Counted from the stretch's first letter, positions 26,643 through 34,863 are shown. The stretch: DNA of 37,706 nucleotides from Prevotella sp. (GCA_017479675.1 JAFVBX010000027.1:1-37706); one strand, 5' to 3'. The notes: generated by a model not told the origin, from the sequence alone. Numbers and translations: made by a program.

Positions 26643-26658
26643 TTATTTTGTAACTTTG
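26629..26658 (+). promoter_or_regulatory. HAD gene promoter
   Basis: TAACTTTG (26651-26658) with a TTG (26629-26631) 19 bp upstream that is part of the TTGTGAA repeat. It ends 11 nt before the ATG at 26670. Confidence 0.6.
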
Positions 26659-26669
26659 CACTCCAAGCT

Positions 26670-27293
26670 ATGTTGAAACTCGACTTAAATAAATATAGGT
26701 GTGCGTTGTTCGACCTCGACGGCGTAGTATTTGACAGCGAGCCCCAGTATTCCGTGTTTTGGAAGAAGGAGTGCGGACACTATCACCCTGACAAGCCAGG
26801 TGAAGAACAGAGGATAAAAGGGATGTCGCTGACGGAGATATTCAACACGTTCTTTGAAAATGAAAAAGATGAGTGGCAGGCAATAACGGAAAGACTCAAC
26901 GCTTGGGAGGTGGCGATGACATACGAATATGTTGACGGCTTCGAAGATTTCGTCCGCTACCTGCGACAGAATGGCGTGAAGACAGCAGTGGTGACAAGCA
27001 GCAACCGCACCAAGATGGAGAGCGTGTACCAGCAAAGGCAGGACTTCACGAAACTGTTTGACGACATACTGACAGCAGAGGACTTTGACCGCTCAAAACC
27101 TGATCCTGACTGTTATCTGAAGGGAATGGCACGATTTGGATGTGCGGCAGAAGAAACTGTGGTGTTTGAAGACAGCGTTAACGGTCTGAAAGCCGGACGT
27201 GCGTCAGGTGCGTTGCTGATAGGTCTGAGCACCACGAACCCTGTGGAGGTCGTAAAGGAATATACTAATATAGTAATAAAGAACTATCTATGA
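26670..27293 (+). CDS. HAD-family phosphatase / beta-phosphoglucomutase-like
   Basis: A 207-aa haloacid-dehalogenase hydrolase. Motif I is FDLDGVVFDSE (Asp15 nucleophile, Asp17), motif II VTSSN, motif III KPDPDCYLKGM and motif IV FEDSVNGLKAG. The helical cap of about 70 residues after motif I is as in beta-phosphoglucomutases and sugar-phosphate phosphatases. The substrate is unknown but is probably a phosphorylated sugar or nucleotide. The promoter at 26651-26658 rules out the earlier in-frame ATG at 26631. Its stop overlaps the next ATG (ATGA), so the next gene is translationally coupled. Confidence 0.88.
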   Translation: MLKLDLNKYRCALFDLDGVVFDSEPQYSVFWKKECGHYHPDKPGEEQRIKGMSLTEIFNTFFENEKDEWQAITERLNAWEVAMTYEYVDGFEDFVRYLRQNGVKTAVVTSSNRTKMESVYQQRQDFTKLFDDILTAEDFDRSKPDPDCYLKGMARFGCAAEETVVFEDSVNGLKAGRASGALLIGLSTTNPVEVVKEYTNIVIKNYL

Positions 27294-27925
27294 AGAAGAT
27301 ACTTTTGATGTTGATAATTTCGTTGTCAGGTATGGCAACGGCTATTGCACAGACAAGGGCTGTATATACACGGGAATACAGTGACAAGTGTTTAGTAAAG
27401 AAGGCAAAGAAATGGCTCAAGAAGGGGGAGTGGCGCAACGGCTTTACAAAAGCGGATGCCCACGAGTCGGTAAACGCGGTTGACTTCTACTTGCAGTATC
27501 AGCGCAACCCGGAGGCATGGGCAAAGATGTTTGCGTATCTTCAAGAAACAGACCTGTTGGCTGTGCCAAAAGGTAAGACACCGATACCTGGCACGAATCT
27601 TGTATTAAACGTGCAGGACGGCAAGAACGATGTACTGGAGAAGCGTCGTAGCGAGAGCCACTACCACACGATAGACTTCCAGTACTGCGTGAAGGGTACG
27701 GAGCGTTTCGGGGTGATAGACCATGTGACATCAGTGCCAAATGATACGTATAAGCCGGACGTGATACATTATGACTACGACAAGAGCCGTACGAAGTTCT
27801 ATGATTCGACGCCAGACAAGTTTTTCATATTCTTCCCCGGCGACTGGCACATAGCGAAGGTGGCTAACGACACCGACGACCAGGAGATAAGGGTTGTTGT
27901 GGTAAAAGTGGAGTATGTGGAATGA
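27290..27925 (+). CDS. Exported YhcH/YjgK/YiaL-family protein
   Basis: A 211-aa protein. It has a signal peptide (about 1-20, ending ATAIA) followed by a DUF386 domain with the cupin-like metal-site motifs ESHYHTIDFQYCVKG (about 122-136) and FFPGDWHIAKV near the C-terminus. Family members act on sugars (sialic acid or glycoside anomer handling) and are usually cytoplasmic and about 150 aa. Here the leader points to the periplasm. Coupled to the HAD phosphatase by a 4-bp overlap, consistent with a shared sugar pathway. Function is inferred only at family level. Confidence 0.82.
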   Translation: MKKILLMLIISLSGMATAIAQTRAVYTREYSDKCLVKKAKKWLKKGEWRNGFTKADAHESVNAVDFYLQYQRNPEAWAKMFAYLQETDLLAVPKGKTPIPGTNLVLNVQDGKNDVLEKRRSESHYHTIDFQYCVKGTERFGVIDHVTSVPNDTYKPDVIHYDYDKSRTKFYDSTPDKFFIFFPGDWHIAKVANDTDDQEIRVVVVKVEYVE

Positions 27926-27966
27926 TTAAAGGATTAAGATATTAAAAGATATTAAAAGATTAACAA
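27926..27966. repeat. AT-rich short repeat
   Basis: GATTAAAG-like words and two copies of agatattaaa in tandem fill the spacer before the acidic-tail gene. Microsatellite-like. Confidence 0.5.
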
Positions 27967-27975
27967 TGATATAGT

Positions 27976-28761
27976 ATGAAGAAGAGTAACGATAAGATGT
28001 GTTTGCGCAACCTTACTAAAGGCAACGTATGGGAATTGCAGGAGTCAGACATTTTTGCTATGTGGGCAAATGCGGACAAAGAGGACGATGTGGCAGAGAA
28101 CAGCAGACGCTACATGGACATTATTCGCACAGCCTTCGACATGGAAGACGTTAAGGTTGACAAGCCAGAGGTGATAGCAAAATATGAGGCTCGCGGCATG
28201 CGCGTCGGCATTATCCTCATAAAGGACAAGGAACAGAAATGGGCTATCAAGAAACATCCTATAAACCGTGTAACAGACCTGACGTACGAGAATATACACC
28301 ATATATCAGCGGCAAAACTGCTGGAGGTGATAGACCGTAACTTCGGCGGAGGATGGGACAGCCTAAACCAGAGTATAAAGGACGTGATACTCGACGGCTT
28401 CGACATTTCGACAACTACTGTTCCCAAGGACCGTCTGCATAAGCCGGGAGGTCTATGCGAGATAAAGGTCAACGACGGCTACGAAATCCTCGAGATAGAG
28501 AAAGGCGGATGGGTAGAAGCTATATTTGCCAAGGCAAAGCCGAAGGCAGTGAAACTGCACGTGACGCTGGGTGATGCGGAGCCTGAACCTGATGAAAACG
28601 ATGATTCGGACGTAGAGGTGAAGGATGACTATTACGATAACGACGAGGACGACGACATCGACGATGAATCGTTGACGGAGGAGAGTTATCGTACCACGAT
28701 AGACGAAGACCCTGACGAATTGTCGCTCGATGCTGCAGAAATATCTGACGAAGACTATTGA
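27976..28761 (+). CDS. Unknown protein with acidic C-terminal tail
   Basis: A 261-aa protein without signal peptide, so probably cytoplasmic. Residues about 1-195 are a mixed alpha/beta region with no recognised motif. Residues about 200-261 are dominated by Asp and Glu (runs such as DNDEDDDIDDE). Acidic tails of this kind can bind basic partners or mimic DNA, but no such role is shown. It lies 50 bp after the YhcH gene and 39 bp before lemA and is likely part of the same forward run. Not recognised. Confidence 0.7.
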   Translation: MKKSNDKMCLRNLTKGNVWELQESDIFAMWANADKEDDVAENSRRYMDIIRTAFDMEDVKVDKPEVIAKYEARGMRVGIILIKDKEQKWAIKKHPINRVTDLTYENIHHISAAKLLEVIDRNFGGGWDSLNQSIKDVILDGFDISTTTVPKDRLHKPGGLCEIKVNDGYEILEIEKGGWVEAIFAKAKPKAVKLHVTLGDAEPEPDENDDSDVEVKDDYYDNDEDDDIDDESLTEESYRTTIDEDPDELSLDAAEISDEDY

Positions 28762-28800
28762 TAATTCATAAAATTTACAAAACCATAATTTACAATTGAA

Positions 28801-29364
28801 ATGAGTACAGGAATCATTATTTTAATCGTAGTAGCAGTGATAGCTCTATGGCTGATCTCTATCTACAACGGACTGGTGAAGCTTCGCAACAATCGTGAGA
28901 ATGCCTTTGCTAACATCGACGTACAACTCAAGCAGCGTTATGACCTCGTGCCGCAGCTCGTGGCTACAGTGAAGGGATATGCAGCTCATGAGAAGGAACT
29001 GCTGGAGAAAATCACGCAAGCCCGTACGGCAGCAATGAGTGCAACGACCACGAACGAGAAGATAGAGGCAGACAATCAGCTGTCAAGTGCACTGGCAGGA
29101 TTGAAGGTGAGCGTAGAGGCTTACCCGGACCTGAAGGCAAACCAGAACTTCATGCAGTTGCAGACAGAACTGGCTGACATAGAGAACAAGCTTGCTTCTG
29201 TTCGCCGCTTCTTCAACTCTGCTACCAAGGAACTCAACAATGCCGTGCAGACCTTCCCAAGCAATCTTATTGCCGGTATGTTCGGTTTCCACAAGGAACC
29301 AATGTTTGAGGTTGCAGCAGAGGAGCGTGCTGCAGTAGAGAAGGCTCCACAGATTTCATTCTAA
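28801..29364 (+). CDS. lemA: LemA family protein
   Basis: A 187-aa membrane-anchored protein. It has one N-terminal transmembrane helix (about 4-22) and then the long helical LemA domain with the hallmark YNGLVKLRNN, VQLKQRYDLVPQLV (about 42-55) and SVRRFFNSATKELNN (about 131-145). The function of LemA is poorly defined; it is commonly encoded next to an M48 protease, as here. Its stop codon is immediately followed by the protease ATG with no spacer. Confidence 0.93.
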   Translation: MSTGIIILIVVAVIALWLISIYNGLVKLRNNRENAFANIDVQLKQRYDLVPQLVATVKGYAAHEKELLEKITQARTAAMSATTTNEKIEADNQLSSALAGLKVSVEAYPDLKANQNFMQLQTELADIENKLASVRRFFNSATKELNNAVQTFPSNLIAGMFGFHKEPMFEVAAEERAAVEKAPQISF

Positions 29365-30372
29365 ATGCAATACGTAGGATTACAGACACAGATAGCGCGC
29401 AACAACATGAAGAGCATCTTGTTGTTGCTCGCTTTTCCCTGCATCATGCTCGGCATGGTGTGGGTGTTTATCGCCATACTTAACTGGCTGGGCGGAGGCT
29501 ACTACAACCAATACGGTGAGATAGTGCACACACTGGATGTTGATGCCGTGAACTATTATTTCATTGGTGCCATGCCGTGGGTGATAGGAGGAGTAGGTAT
29601 ATGGTTCTGCATAGCTTACTTTGCCAATGTCTCTATGATAAAGGCTGCAACAGGAGCACGTTCGCTGGAGCGTCGTGAGAATCCTCGCATATACAACATC
29701 GTGGAGAACCTGTGCATGACGTGCGGCATGGATATGCCTAAGATAAACGTGGTGGACGATCCCCAGCTCAATGCTTTTGCCTCAGGCATAAACAAGGAAA
29801 CCTATACCGTGACCGTTACGACGGGATTGATGGAGTTGCTCGACGATGAGGAACTGGCAGGAGTGATAGGCCACGAACTCACTCACATACGTAACCGCGA
29901 CACGCGCTTGCTTATCACGTCAATCATCTTTGTCGGCATTGTGTCAACGATAATGAGCCTTGTCGTAAGGATGCTTTTTAATAATATAATGTGGGGCGGA
30001 GGCTTCTCCTCACGTCGTGATAATGGCAGAGGAAGCGGACTGAGCACTATCGTAATAATGATAGTGGGTATAATATGCTGTGCCATAGCATATTTCTTCA
30101 CACTGCTCACACGCTTCGCCATAAGCCGTAAGCGTGAGTATATGGCAGACGCTGGTGGTGCCGAACTGTGTGGCAATCCTCTTGCCCTCGCCTCTGCATT
30201 GCGTAAGATTAGCGGTGACCCGGGTTTGCAGAATGTGGAGCGTGAGGATGTGGCACAACTATTCATTGTCCACCCTCAGAAATTCGCCTCTGGATTTCAG
30301 GATTTCTTCACCAGCATGTTTGCAACCCATCCCGACACAGCCAAGCGCATAGCATTCCTTGAGCAGCTGTAA
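29365..30372 (+). CDS. M48-family membrane zinc metalloprotease (HtpX-like)
   Basis: A 335-aa integral membrane protease. It has hydrophobic helices near 18-40, 68-90, 185-205 and 225-250 and the zinc motif HELTH (His170, Glu171, His174). The later EYMADAGGAEL carries the third ligand Glu. Family members degrade misfolded membrane proteins. It is directly coupled to lemA (0 bp), a recurrent pairing suggesting joint action at the envelope. HtpX versus another M48B member cannot be separated by eye. Confidence 0.9.
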   Translation: MQYVGLQTQIARNNMKSILLLLAFPCIMLGMVWVFIAILNWLGGGYYNQYGEIVHTLDVDAVNYYFIGAMPWVIGGVGIWFCIAYFANVSMIKAATGARSLERRENPRIYNIVENLCMTCGMDMPKINVVDDPQLNAFASGINKETYTVTVTTGLMELLDDEELAGVIGHELTHIRNRDTRLLITSIIFVGIVSTIMSLVVRMLFNNIMWGGGFSSRRDNGRGSGLSTIVIMIVGIICCAIAYFFTLLTRFAISRKREYMADAGGAELCGNPLALASALRKISGDPGLQNVEREDVAQLFIVHPQKFASGFQDFFTSMFATHPDTAKRIAFLEQL

Positions 30373-30415
30373 TATTCCGCGTTTTTGTTAATAAACACTA
30401 AAAACAGGAAAATTC

Positions 30416-30443
30416 TTAATCCTTAATTCTTAATTCTTAATTA
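30416..30443. repeat. TTAATTC heptamer tract upstream of tRNA genes
   Basis: TTAATCC, TTAATTC, TTAATTC, TTAATTA in direct succession, ending 7 bp before the tRNA promoter -7 box. Confidence 0.75.
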
Positions 30444-30450
30444 AAAGTAG

Positions 30451-30458
30451 TACCTTTG
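30451..30458 (+). promoter_or_regulatory. tRNA-Asp promoter -7 box
   Basis: TACCTTTG, 41 bp before the first tRNA-Asp. No TTG box at the expected distance. Confidence 0.65.
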
Positions 30459-30499
30459 CACTCGCATTTGAGCAAACGGTGCTCAGAGGAGCAAAGATT

Positions 30500-30573
30500 G
30501 GTGCGTTAGTTCAGTTGGTTAGAATGCCAGCCTGTCACGCTGGAGGTCACGGGTCCGAGTCCCGTACGCACCG
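30500..30573 (+). tRNA. tRNA-Asp (GTC), copy 1
   Basis: A 74-nt cloverleaf: acceptor GGTGCGT / ACGCACC, D stem GTTC/GAAT, anticodon stem CCAGC/GCTGG with loop CTGTCAC (anticodon GTC, Asp), T stem ACGGG/CCCGT. CCA is not encoded. The T loop reads TCCGAGT, so the usual T55 is C. Confidence 0.95.
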
Positions 30574-30602
30574 CAACCAATGCAAAAATAACTGACTATC
30601 TT

Positions 30603-30676
30603 GGTGCGTTAGTTCAGTTGGTTAGAATGCCAGCCTGTCACGCTGGAGGTCACGGGTCCGAGTCCCGTACGCACCG
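30603..30676 (+). tRNA. tRNA-Asp (GTC), copy 2
   Basis: Identical 74-nt copy of the first tRNA-Asp, 29 bp downstream, in the same transcript and followed by a strong terminator. Confidence 0.95.
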
Positions 30677-30681
30677 CTTTC

Positions 30682-30715
30682 GGAGGGAAGACCGCACGTC
30701 TTCCCTCCTTTTTTT
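30682..30715 (+). terminator. tRNA operon terminator
   Basis: Perfect 11-bp stem GGAGGGAAGAC / GTCTTCCCTCC with loop CGCAC, then seven T. Starts 5 bp after the second tRNA. Confidence 0.95.
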
Positions 30716-30752
30716 GCCCCTTTTCATAACTCCAGTATATATCCCTGTCTTC

Positions 30753-30810
30753 AATTCGGTACCGAATTCAGCCAATTCCGTACCGAATCCGTCCAATTCG
30801 GTACCGAATT
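30753..30810. repeat. Three tandem 16-bp palindromes, 21-bp period
   Basis: AATTCGGTACCGAATT (30753-30768, perfect), AATTCCGTACCGAATC (30774-30789) and AATTCGGTACCGAATT (30795-30810, perfect), start to start exactly 21 bp. They lie between the tRNA terminator and the ompA-like gene terminator, so outside any convincing gene. Peptides read through it are just seven-residue repeats and are not credible genes. Confidence 0.9.
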
Positions 30811-30895
30811 CAAAGCTGAAGCTTAGCCCCTGCATGCGGGAAACATAACACTTGTTAAGCTGAAGAGATATGCGGTCACTTGAACTAACCAGATG

Positions 30896-30934
30896 AAAAA
30901 AGAATAGCCCCAGCATTCATGGGAATGCTGGGGC
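30896..30934 (-). terminator. Terminator of the OmpA-like gene
   Basis: Perfect 11-bp stem GCCCCAGCATT / AATGCTGGGGC with a 6-nt loop, followed on the reverse strand by a T-rich stretch with six consecutive T. Confidence 0.9.
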
Positions 30935-30968
30935 ATTTATTGTGAAGAGTTATGTAGTTGAACTATGC

Positions 30969-32162
30969 TTACTTCTTGAGGAACATCATAGCACAACGGT
31001 TGAACTCGTATGTCTCGAAGAGTTGGTCTGTCTCACCGCAGCCTTCAGCATCGATACGGTCGGCTGCGATGCCGAACTTCTTGATAAGCATATCCTTCAC
31101 GGCGTTGGCACGGCGTATGCCGAGTGAGTTGTTGTTGTCGTGAGGACCTTCCGGTGAAGCGTAGCCCTTAACCTGTACGCGGTAGGTCGGGTGATTTTTC
31201 AGCACGTCGGCTGCTATTTGTACGTTCTGCTGCTGTGCTGCAGTGATGTCAGCCTTGTTAACCTGGTAGAATACGGCAGGGAGGTTTGGCTCAAGAACTG
31301 GAGCTGCAACAGGCTTGGCGTTACACTCGTTGAGTGCGTCCTGCAGGTCCTGTACTTCCTTCTGCAGGTTCTCGATAGTCTGGGCGTTTATGCTGTCCTT
31401 TGCGCGGAGGTCGTTGACAGCTGCGTTGAGGTCGTCGAGCTCCATTGGGTCACAGGCTTCAACAAGCATGAAGTTGTGAGCGCCGTTAGAAGTCTTGAAC
31501 TTATAGACCAGACCGAGGTTGAGCTGCAGGAATGAGTTGTTGATGTTGTACTTTACGATTTTGTTTGACTTGTCGTCATTCTCATGGTCAACACCTGCGA
31601 TACAGTAGTTGAGAGATGGCTCAAGGTAAAGCTGCCACTCCTGGAACTTACCGAAGTTGTAGGCGAAGTCGAATGCCACCTTGTTGTTCAGGGTGTTCAT
31701 CTTTGTACCTTCTGGCACAGGGTCGTTACCAAAGTTGTGACCCCAAGAGAATCCCGGAACGAATGAAATCTCAAACTTGCGTGGCTCGCCAGGGTACTGG
31801 CTGATAGCGTTCATCAAGTTGATGGTAGCAAAGAAGCCTACGTTAGAGTAGTGTATGGCGTTGCCACCAGAAAGGTTGTGACCACCCTGTGGGTTAACGT
31901 ATGCTCCATGACGGTTGTTGAAATAGATGTTACCCTCGATACCAAAACCGAAAATAGGGGAGAAATACTTACCGAGACGCAAGCCCGCATTCCAGTTGAC
32001 ATTCTTGAAAATAGGGTTGTGGGTAGTACCTGATGCTATACCGCCGTTAAGACCGATGTAGCAGTTGTCAAAGAATTTGTTTCCGTAGAAACCGCCCTCA
32101 TCCTGAGCGTTTGCTGTGAGTGCAGTGAAAGCCACTGCGAGCATTAGTAAAACTTTTTTCAT
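30969..32162 (-). CDS. OmpA-family outer-membrane protein
   Basis: A 397-aa protein with signal peptide (about 1-19, ending TANA). It has an outer-membrane beta-barrel-like region (about 25-235), a short coiled-coil linker (about 240-275) and a C-terminal OmpA peptidoglycan-binding domain containing VQVKGYASPEG and SLGIRRANAVKDML. It links the outer membrane to peptidoglycan and is likely abundant. ATG 32162 is preferred over the ATG three codons upstream because the signal peptide then begins MKKVLLML. It has a perfect promoter at 32224-32255 and a strong terminator, so it is monocistronic. Confidence 0.92.
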   Translation of the reverse strand: MKKVLLMLAVAFTALTANAQDEGGFYGNKFFDNCYIGLNGGIASGTTHNPIFKNVNWNAGLRLGKYFSPIFGFGIEGNIYFNNRHGAYVNPQGGHNLSGGNAIHYSNVGFFATINLMNAISQYPGEPRKFEISFVPGFSWGHNFGNDPVPEGTKMNTLNNKVAFDFAYNFGKFQEWQLYLEPSLNYCIAGVDHENDDKSNKIVKYNINNSFLQLNLGLVYKFKTSNGAHNFMLVEACDPMELDDLNAAVNDLRAKDSINAQTIENLQKEVQDLQDALNECNAKPVAAPVLEPNLPAVFYQVNKADITAAQQQNVQIAADVLKNHPTYRVQVKGYASPEGPHDNNNSLGIRRANAVKDMLIKKFGIAADRIDAEGCGETDQLFETYEFNRCAMMFLKK

Positions 32163-32223
32163 TTGATGCAATTATGTTTATATCTATTATCCTAACAATA
32201 TTTTGTAACACAAAATTTGGGTA

Positions 32224-32255
32224 CAAAGGTATAACTTTTCCGTCAAATGTGCAAA
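32224..32255 (-). promoter_or_regulatory. Promoter of the OmpA-like gene
   Basis: Reverse strand TTTG (32255-32252), 20 bp, TACCTTTG (32231-32224). About 60-nt leader before the ATG at 32162. Confidence 0.85.
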
Positions 32256-32285
32256 TTTTTCGTTTTATTATTTTATAAATAGGTG

Positions 32286-33113
32286 TTATTTTGTGCATTT
32301 TGCAATTCTATCCTTCCCAAACTCATCTTTGATGAGCATGATTTCGCGGAAATTATGCTGTAGGAGTAGTTCGCAGATTTCTTTGCCGTAAAGTGGGTTT
32401 ATTTCAAATGCCAGGATGCCGTTTTGGCAGAGTGCCTCCTCTGCATACGCGGCAATATGGCGGTAAAACAGCAATGGGTTGTCATCGGGTACGAAAAGAG
32501 CCTGATGCGGCTCATGCTCCAGTACGTTGGCTTCCATCTCGACAGCCTCGCAATGACAGATGTATGGCGGGTTGGAGACGATGATGTCGTATTGCCCGAC
32601 GTCATGCGGCGGGTTGAGTGCATCTTGTTTCTGGAAAGTTACCTTGGCACCGAGGACAAAGGAGTTTTCCCTTGCTATGGCGAGGGCATCGTCCGAGATG
32701 TCCCACGCGGTGACCTGTGCATCGGGCATTTCCTTGGCAATGGTGATGGCTATGCAACCGCTGCCTGTTCCGATGTCGAGCACGGCGGGTGCTCTGTTGC
32801 TTTTGTAGCTCATGGCTACTTCTATAAGTCCCTCTGTTTCCAGGCGAGGAATAAGCACAGAGGGTGAGACGATGAAGTCCCTGCCGTAGAAATGCGCCTT
32901 GCCGATGACATACTGCACGGGTTCACCTTGTTGCAACCGCCGTGTCAATGTGTCGAGCCGTGCCTTGTCCGCATCTGGCATACGGTCTAATGCACCGCCG
33001 CATATATCGGTAAAGCTGATGTTGAAGCAATCGCTAAGCACGAGGCGCATTATGCTCTGTGCCTCGTGCTCGTCATATTGTGTCAGTTTATGTGCTAACG
33101 AAGAGAGGTTCAA
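32286..33113 (-). CDS. prmC: Peptide chain release factor N5-glutamine methyltransferase
   Basis: Methylates the GGQ glutamine of release factors 1 and 2. The 275-aa protein has an N-terminal helical domain, then the SAM fold VLDIGTGSGCIAI (111-123) and the catalytic NPPY motif (181-184). The usual IPRPETE segment reads IPRLETEG (88-95), a mild deviation. It follows the SulP gene on the same strand after 17 bp made of TTAATTC-like repeats and is probably co-transcribed with it. Confidence 0.95.
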   Translation of the reverse strand: MNLSSLAHKLTQYDEHEAQSIMRLVLSDCFNISFTDICGGALDRMPDADKARLDTLTRRLQQGEPVQYVIGKAHFYGRDFIVSPSVLIPRLETEGLIEVAMSYKSNRAPAVLDIGTGSGCIAITIAKEMPDAQVTAWDISDDALAIARENSFVLGAKVTFQKQDALNPPHDVGQYDIIVSNPPYICHCEAVEMEANVLEHEPHQALFVPDDNPLLFYRHIAAYAEEALCQNGILAFEINPLYGKEICELLLQHNFREIMLIKDEFGKDRIAKCTK

Positions 33114-33116
33114 TTC

Positions 33117-33137
33117 TTAACTTTTAATTCTTAATTC
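33117..33137. repeat. TTAATTC heptamer tract at the sulP-prmC junction
   Basis: TTAACTT, TTAATTC, TTAATTC; the last unit includes the SulP stop codon. Confidence 0.65.
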
Positions 33138-34834
33138 TTAGCTCCCTTCAGGTAAGCTATGCAGTCCTCGAAGGTCTTGAATGTCTTCTCTTCAGGTACG
33201 ACCAGCGGTATAAGGTGCATCTTGTGCATGATGTACGAAGGCTGAGGCTGTATGATGGTCATCAGTACTTCGATGCCTTGTGCCTGGAGGTCTTTAATGG
33301 CGCTTTCCATAGCGTAGGCACCAGACTGGTCCATGAAGGACACGCGCTTCATGCGGATTATCACGGTGCTGATGTTAGCAGGCACGTCGTGCATCACCTT
33401 GTTGAAGCCTGTGATAGAGCCGAAGAATATCGGTCCCTCAAGACGCTGTATGTAGATATGCTGCTTCATCTCGTCGGTGACGTCTGCCTCGTCTTCCCAA
33501 GGAGTGTTCTTGTCGAAACCCTCTGAGAGCACGCCGCCTTCGTATTGCTGCTCGGCAAGGTCGCCTGCACGTTTCATAAACAGCACGCATGCTACCACCA
33601 TTCCTATGCCGACGGCGGTGAGGAGGTCAACGAATACCGTCATGAGGAATACCACGATGAGCACGAATGCGTCAGCCTTCGGAATGTGTGTCAGGTCTTT
33701 GAAACCGCGGAAGTCGATGATGCCCCAGCCGACTGTGATGAGGATGCCAGCCAGCACAGATAGCGGAACATATTTCACGAGACTGCCCAGACCGAGCAGT
33801 ATGGCAAGAAGGAAGAGGGCGTGCACCATACCTGATATCTGTGTGCGGCCTCCCGACTTTACGTTTACTACGGTACGCATCGTGGCGCCGGCACCTGATA
33901 TGCCACAGAACAAGCCAGCCAGCGCGTTTCCGATGCCTTGACCTATGAGTTCCTGATTAGAGTCGTGCTTGGTCTTCGTTATGTTGTCTGCAACGATAGA
34001 GGTTAGCAGCGTGTCTATTGAACCGAGGCCGGCAAGTGTCAAGCCTGGTATCAGTGAGGCTTCGATGGTCTGCATCCAGTCGATGCCGCTGAGGTCTATG
34101 CCTCCCTTGGCAAAGATTGGCATGGGCAGTCCTGCCGGTATCTCGCCAATGGTAAGGGCAGCGTCAAACGAGCACAGTATGCTGACGACCGTCATCACGA
34201 TGAGGGCTACCAGTGTAGCTGGTATCTTCTTTGTCAGATAGGGGAAACCTATAATCAGGCAGATAGTTCCGAGGCCGAGCAGCAGTGCCATGATGCTTAC
34301 GCCGTCAGCACATGCGGAGGGAAAGTTTATCAGCATGTCGAGAGTGCTGATGGGCGACTTCTTGCCTATCAGCGGATATATCTGCTGCAATATGATGATG
34401 ACGCCGATGCCGCTCATGAAGCCTGACAGCACGGGGTAGGGGATGTAGCGCACGTACTTTCCTATCCTTATTACGCCGAAGAGTATCTGGAACAGTCCGC
34501 AGAATATTCCTGCCATTGCCATAGCGATTATCACGGCAGAGAAATTGCCTGATGAGGCTGTCCATGAGGCGCTTACTATGCTGGCGGTGATGACTGTCAT
34601 TGGTCCTGTAGGACCGCTGATCTGCGAGTGCGTTCCGCCAAACAAGGCAGCGAAGAAACCGAGCAGGGTGGCTCCCACCAAACCAGCGAGTGCACCCATG
34701 GAGGCTGCCTCTGGGGCGTTGATGCCGCCGAAGGCTTGAATGCCGAAGGCGAGGGCGAGAGGCAGTGCTACGATACCTGCCGTGATACCGCCGAAGATGT
34801 CGCCCTTAATGTTGTTCGTTTGAATAAATGCCAT
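33131..34834 (-). CDS. SulP-family anion transporter with STAS domain
   Basis: A 567-aa inner-membrane transporter. It has about 10-12 hydrophobic helices (roughly 10-430), opening with the family segment DIFGGITAGIVALPLALAFG and including GTHSQISGPTGPM. The cytoplasmic STAS domain (about 450-560) contains the putative phosphorylation site MDQSGAYA. SulP proteins carry sulfate, bicarbonate or dicarboxylates; the ion here is unknown. It is first in an apparent operon with prmC. The leader between the -7 box and ATG contains a run of 13 A (coding sense). Confidence 0.92.
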   Translation of the reverse strand: MAFIQTNNIKGDIFGGITAGIVALPLALAFGIQAFGGINAPEAASMGALAGLVGATLLGFFAALFGGTHSQISGPTGPMTVITASIVSASWTASSGNFSAVIIAMAMAGIFCGLFQILFGVIRIGKYVRYIPYPVLSGFMSGIGVIIILQQIYPLIGKKSPISTLDMLINFPSACADGVSIMALLLGLGTICLIIGFPYLTKKIPATLVALIVMTVVSILCSFDAALTIGEIPAGLPMPIFAKGGIDLSGIDWMQTIEASLIPGLTLAGLGSIDTLLTSIVADNITKTKHDSNQELIGQGIGNALAGLFCGISGAGATMRTVVNVKSGGRTQISGMVHALFLLAILLGLGSLVKYVPLSVLAGILITVGWGIIDFRGFKDLTHIPKADAFVLIVVFLMTVFVDLLTAVGIGMVVACVLFMKRAGDLAEQQYEGGVLSEGFDKNTPWEDEADVTDEMKQHIYIQRLEGPIFFGSITGFNKVMHDVPANISTVIIRMKRVSFMDQSGAYAMESAIKDLQAQGIEVLMTIIQPQPSYIMHKMHLIPLVVPEEKTFKTFEDCIAYLKGAKN

Positions 34835-34850
34835 AAAGAAAATCGTTTCG

Positions 34851-34863
34851 TTTTTTTTTTTTT
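34851..34863. repeat. T13 homopolymer in the SulP gene leader
   Basis: Thirteen consecutive T on the forward strand (A13 in the mRNA sense), between the promoter -7 box and the start codon of the SulP gene. Confidence 0.8.

Noticed and set aside
30610..30916. Small frames on both strands over the tRNA and the 21-bp palindromes
   Set aside because: They run through a tRNA gene and a terminator and consist of seven-residue repeats generated by the 21-bp period.
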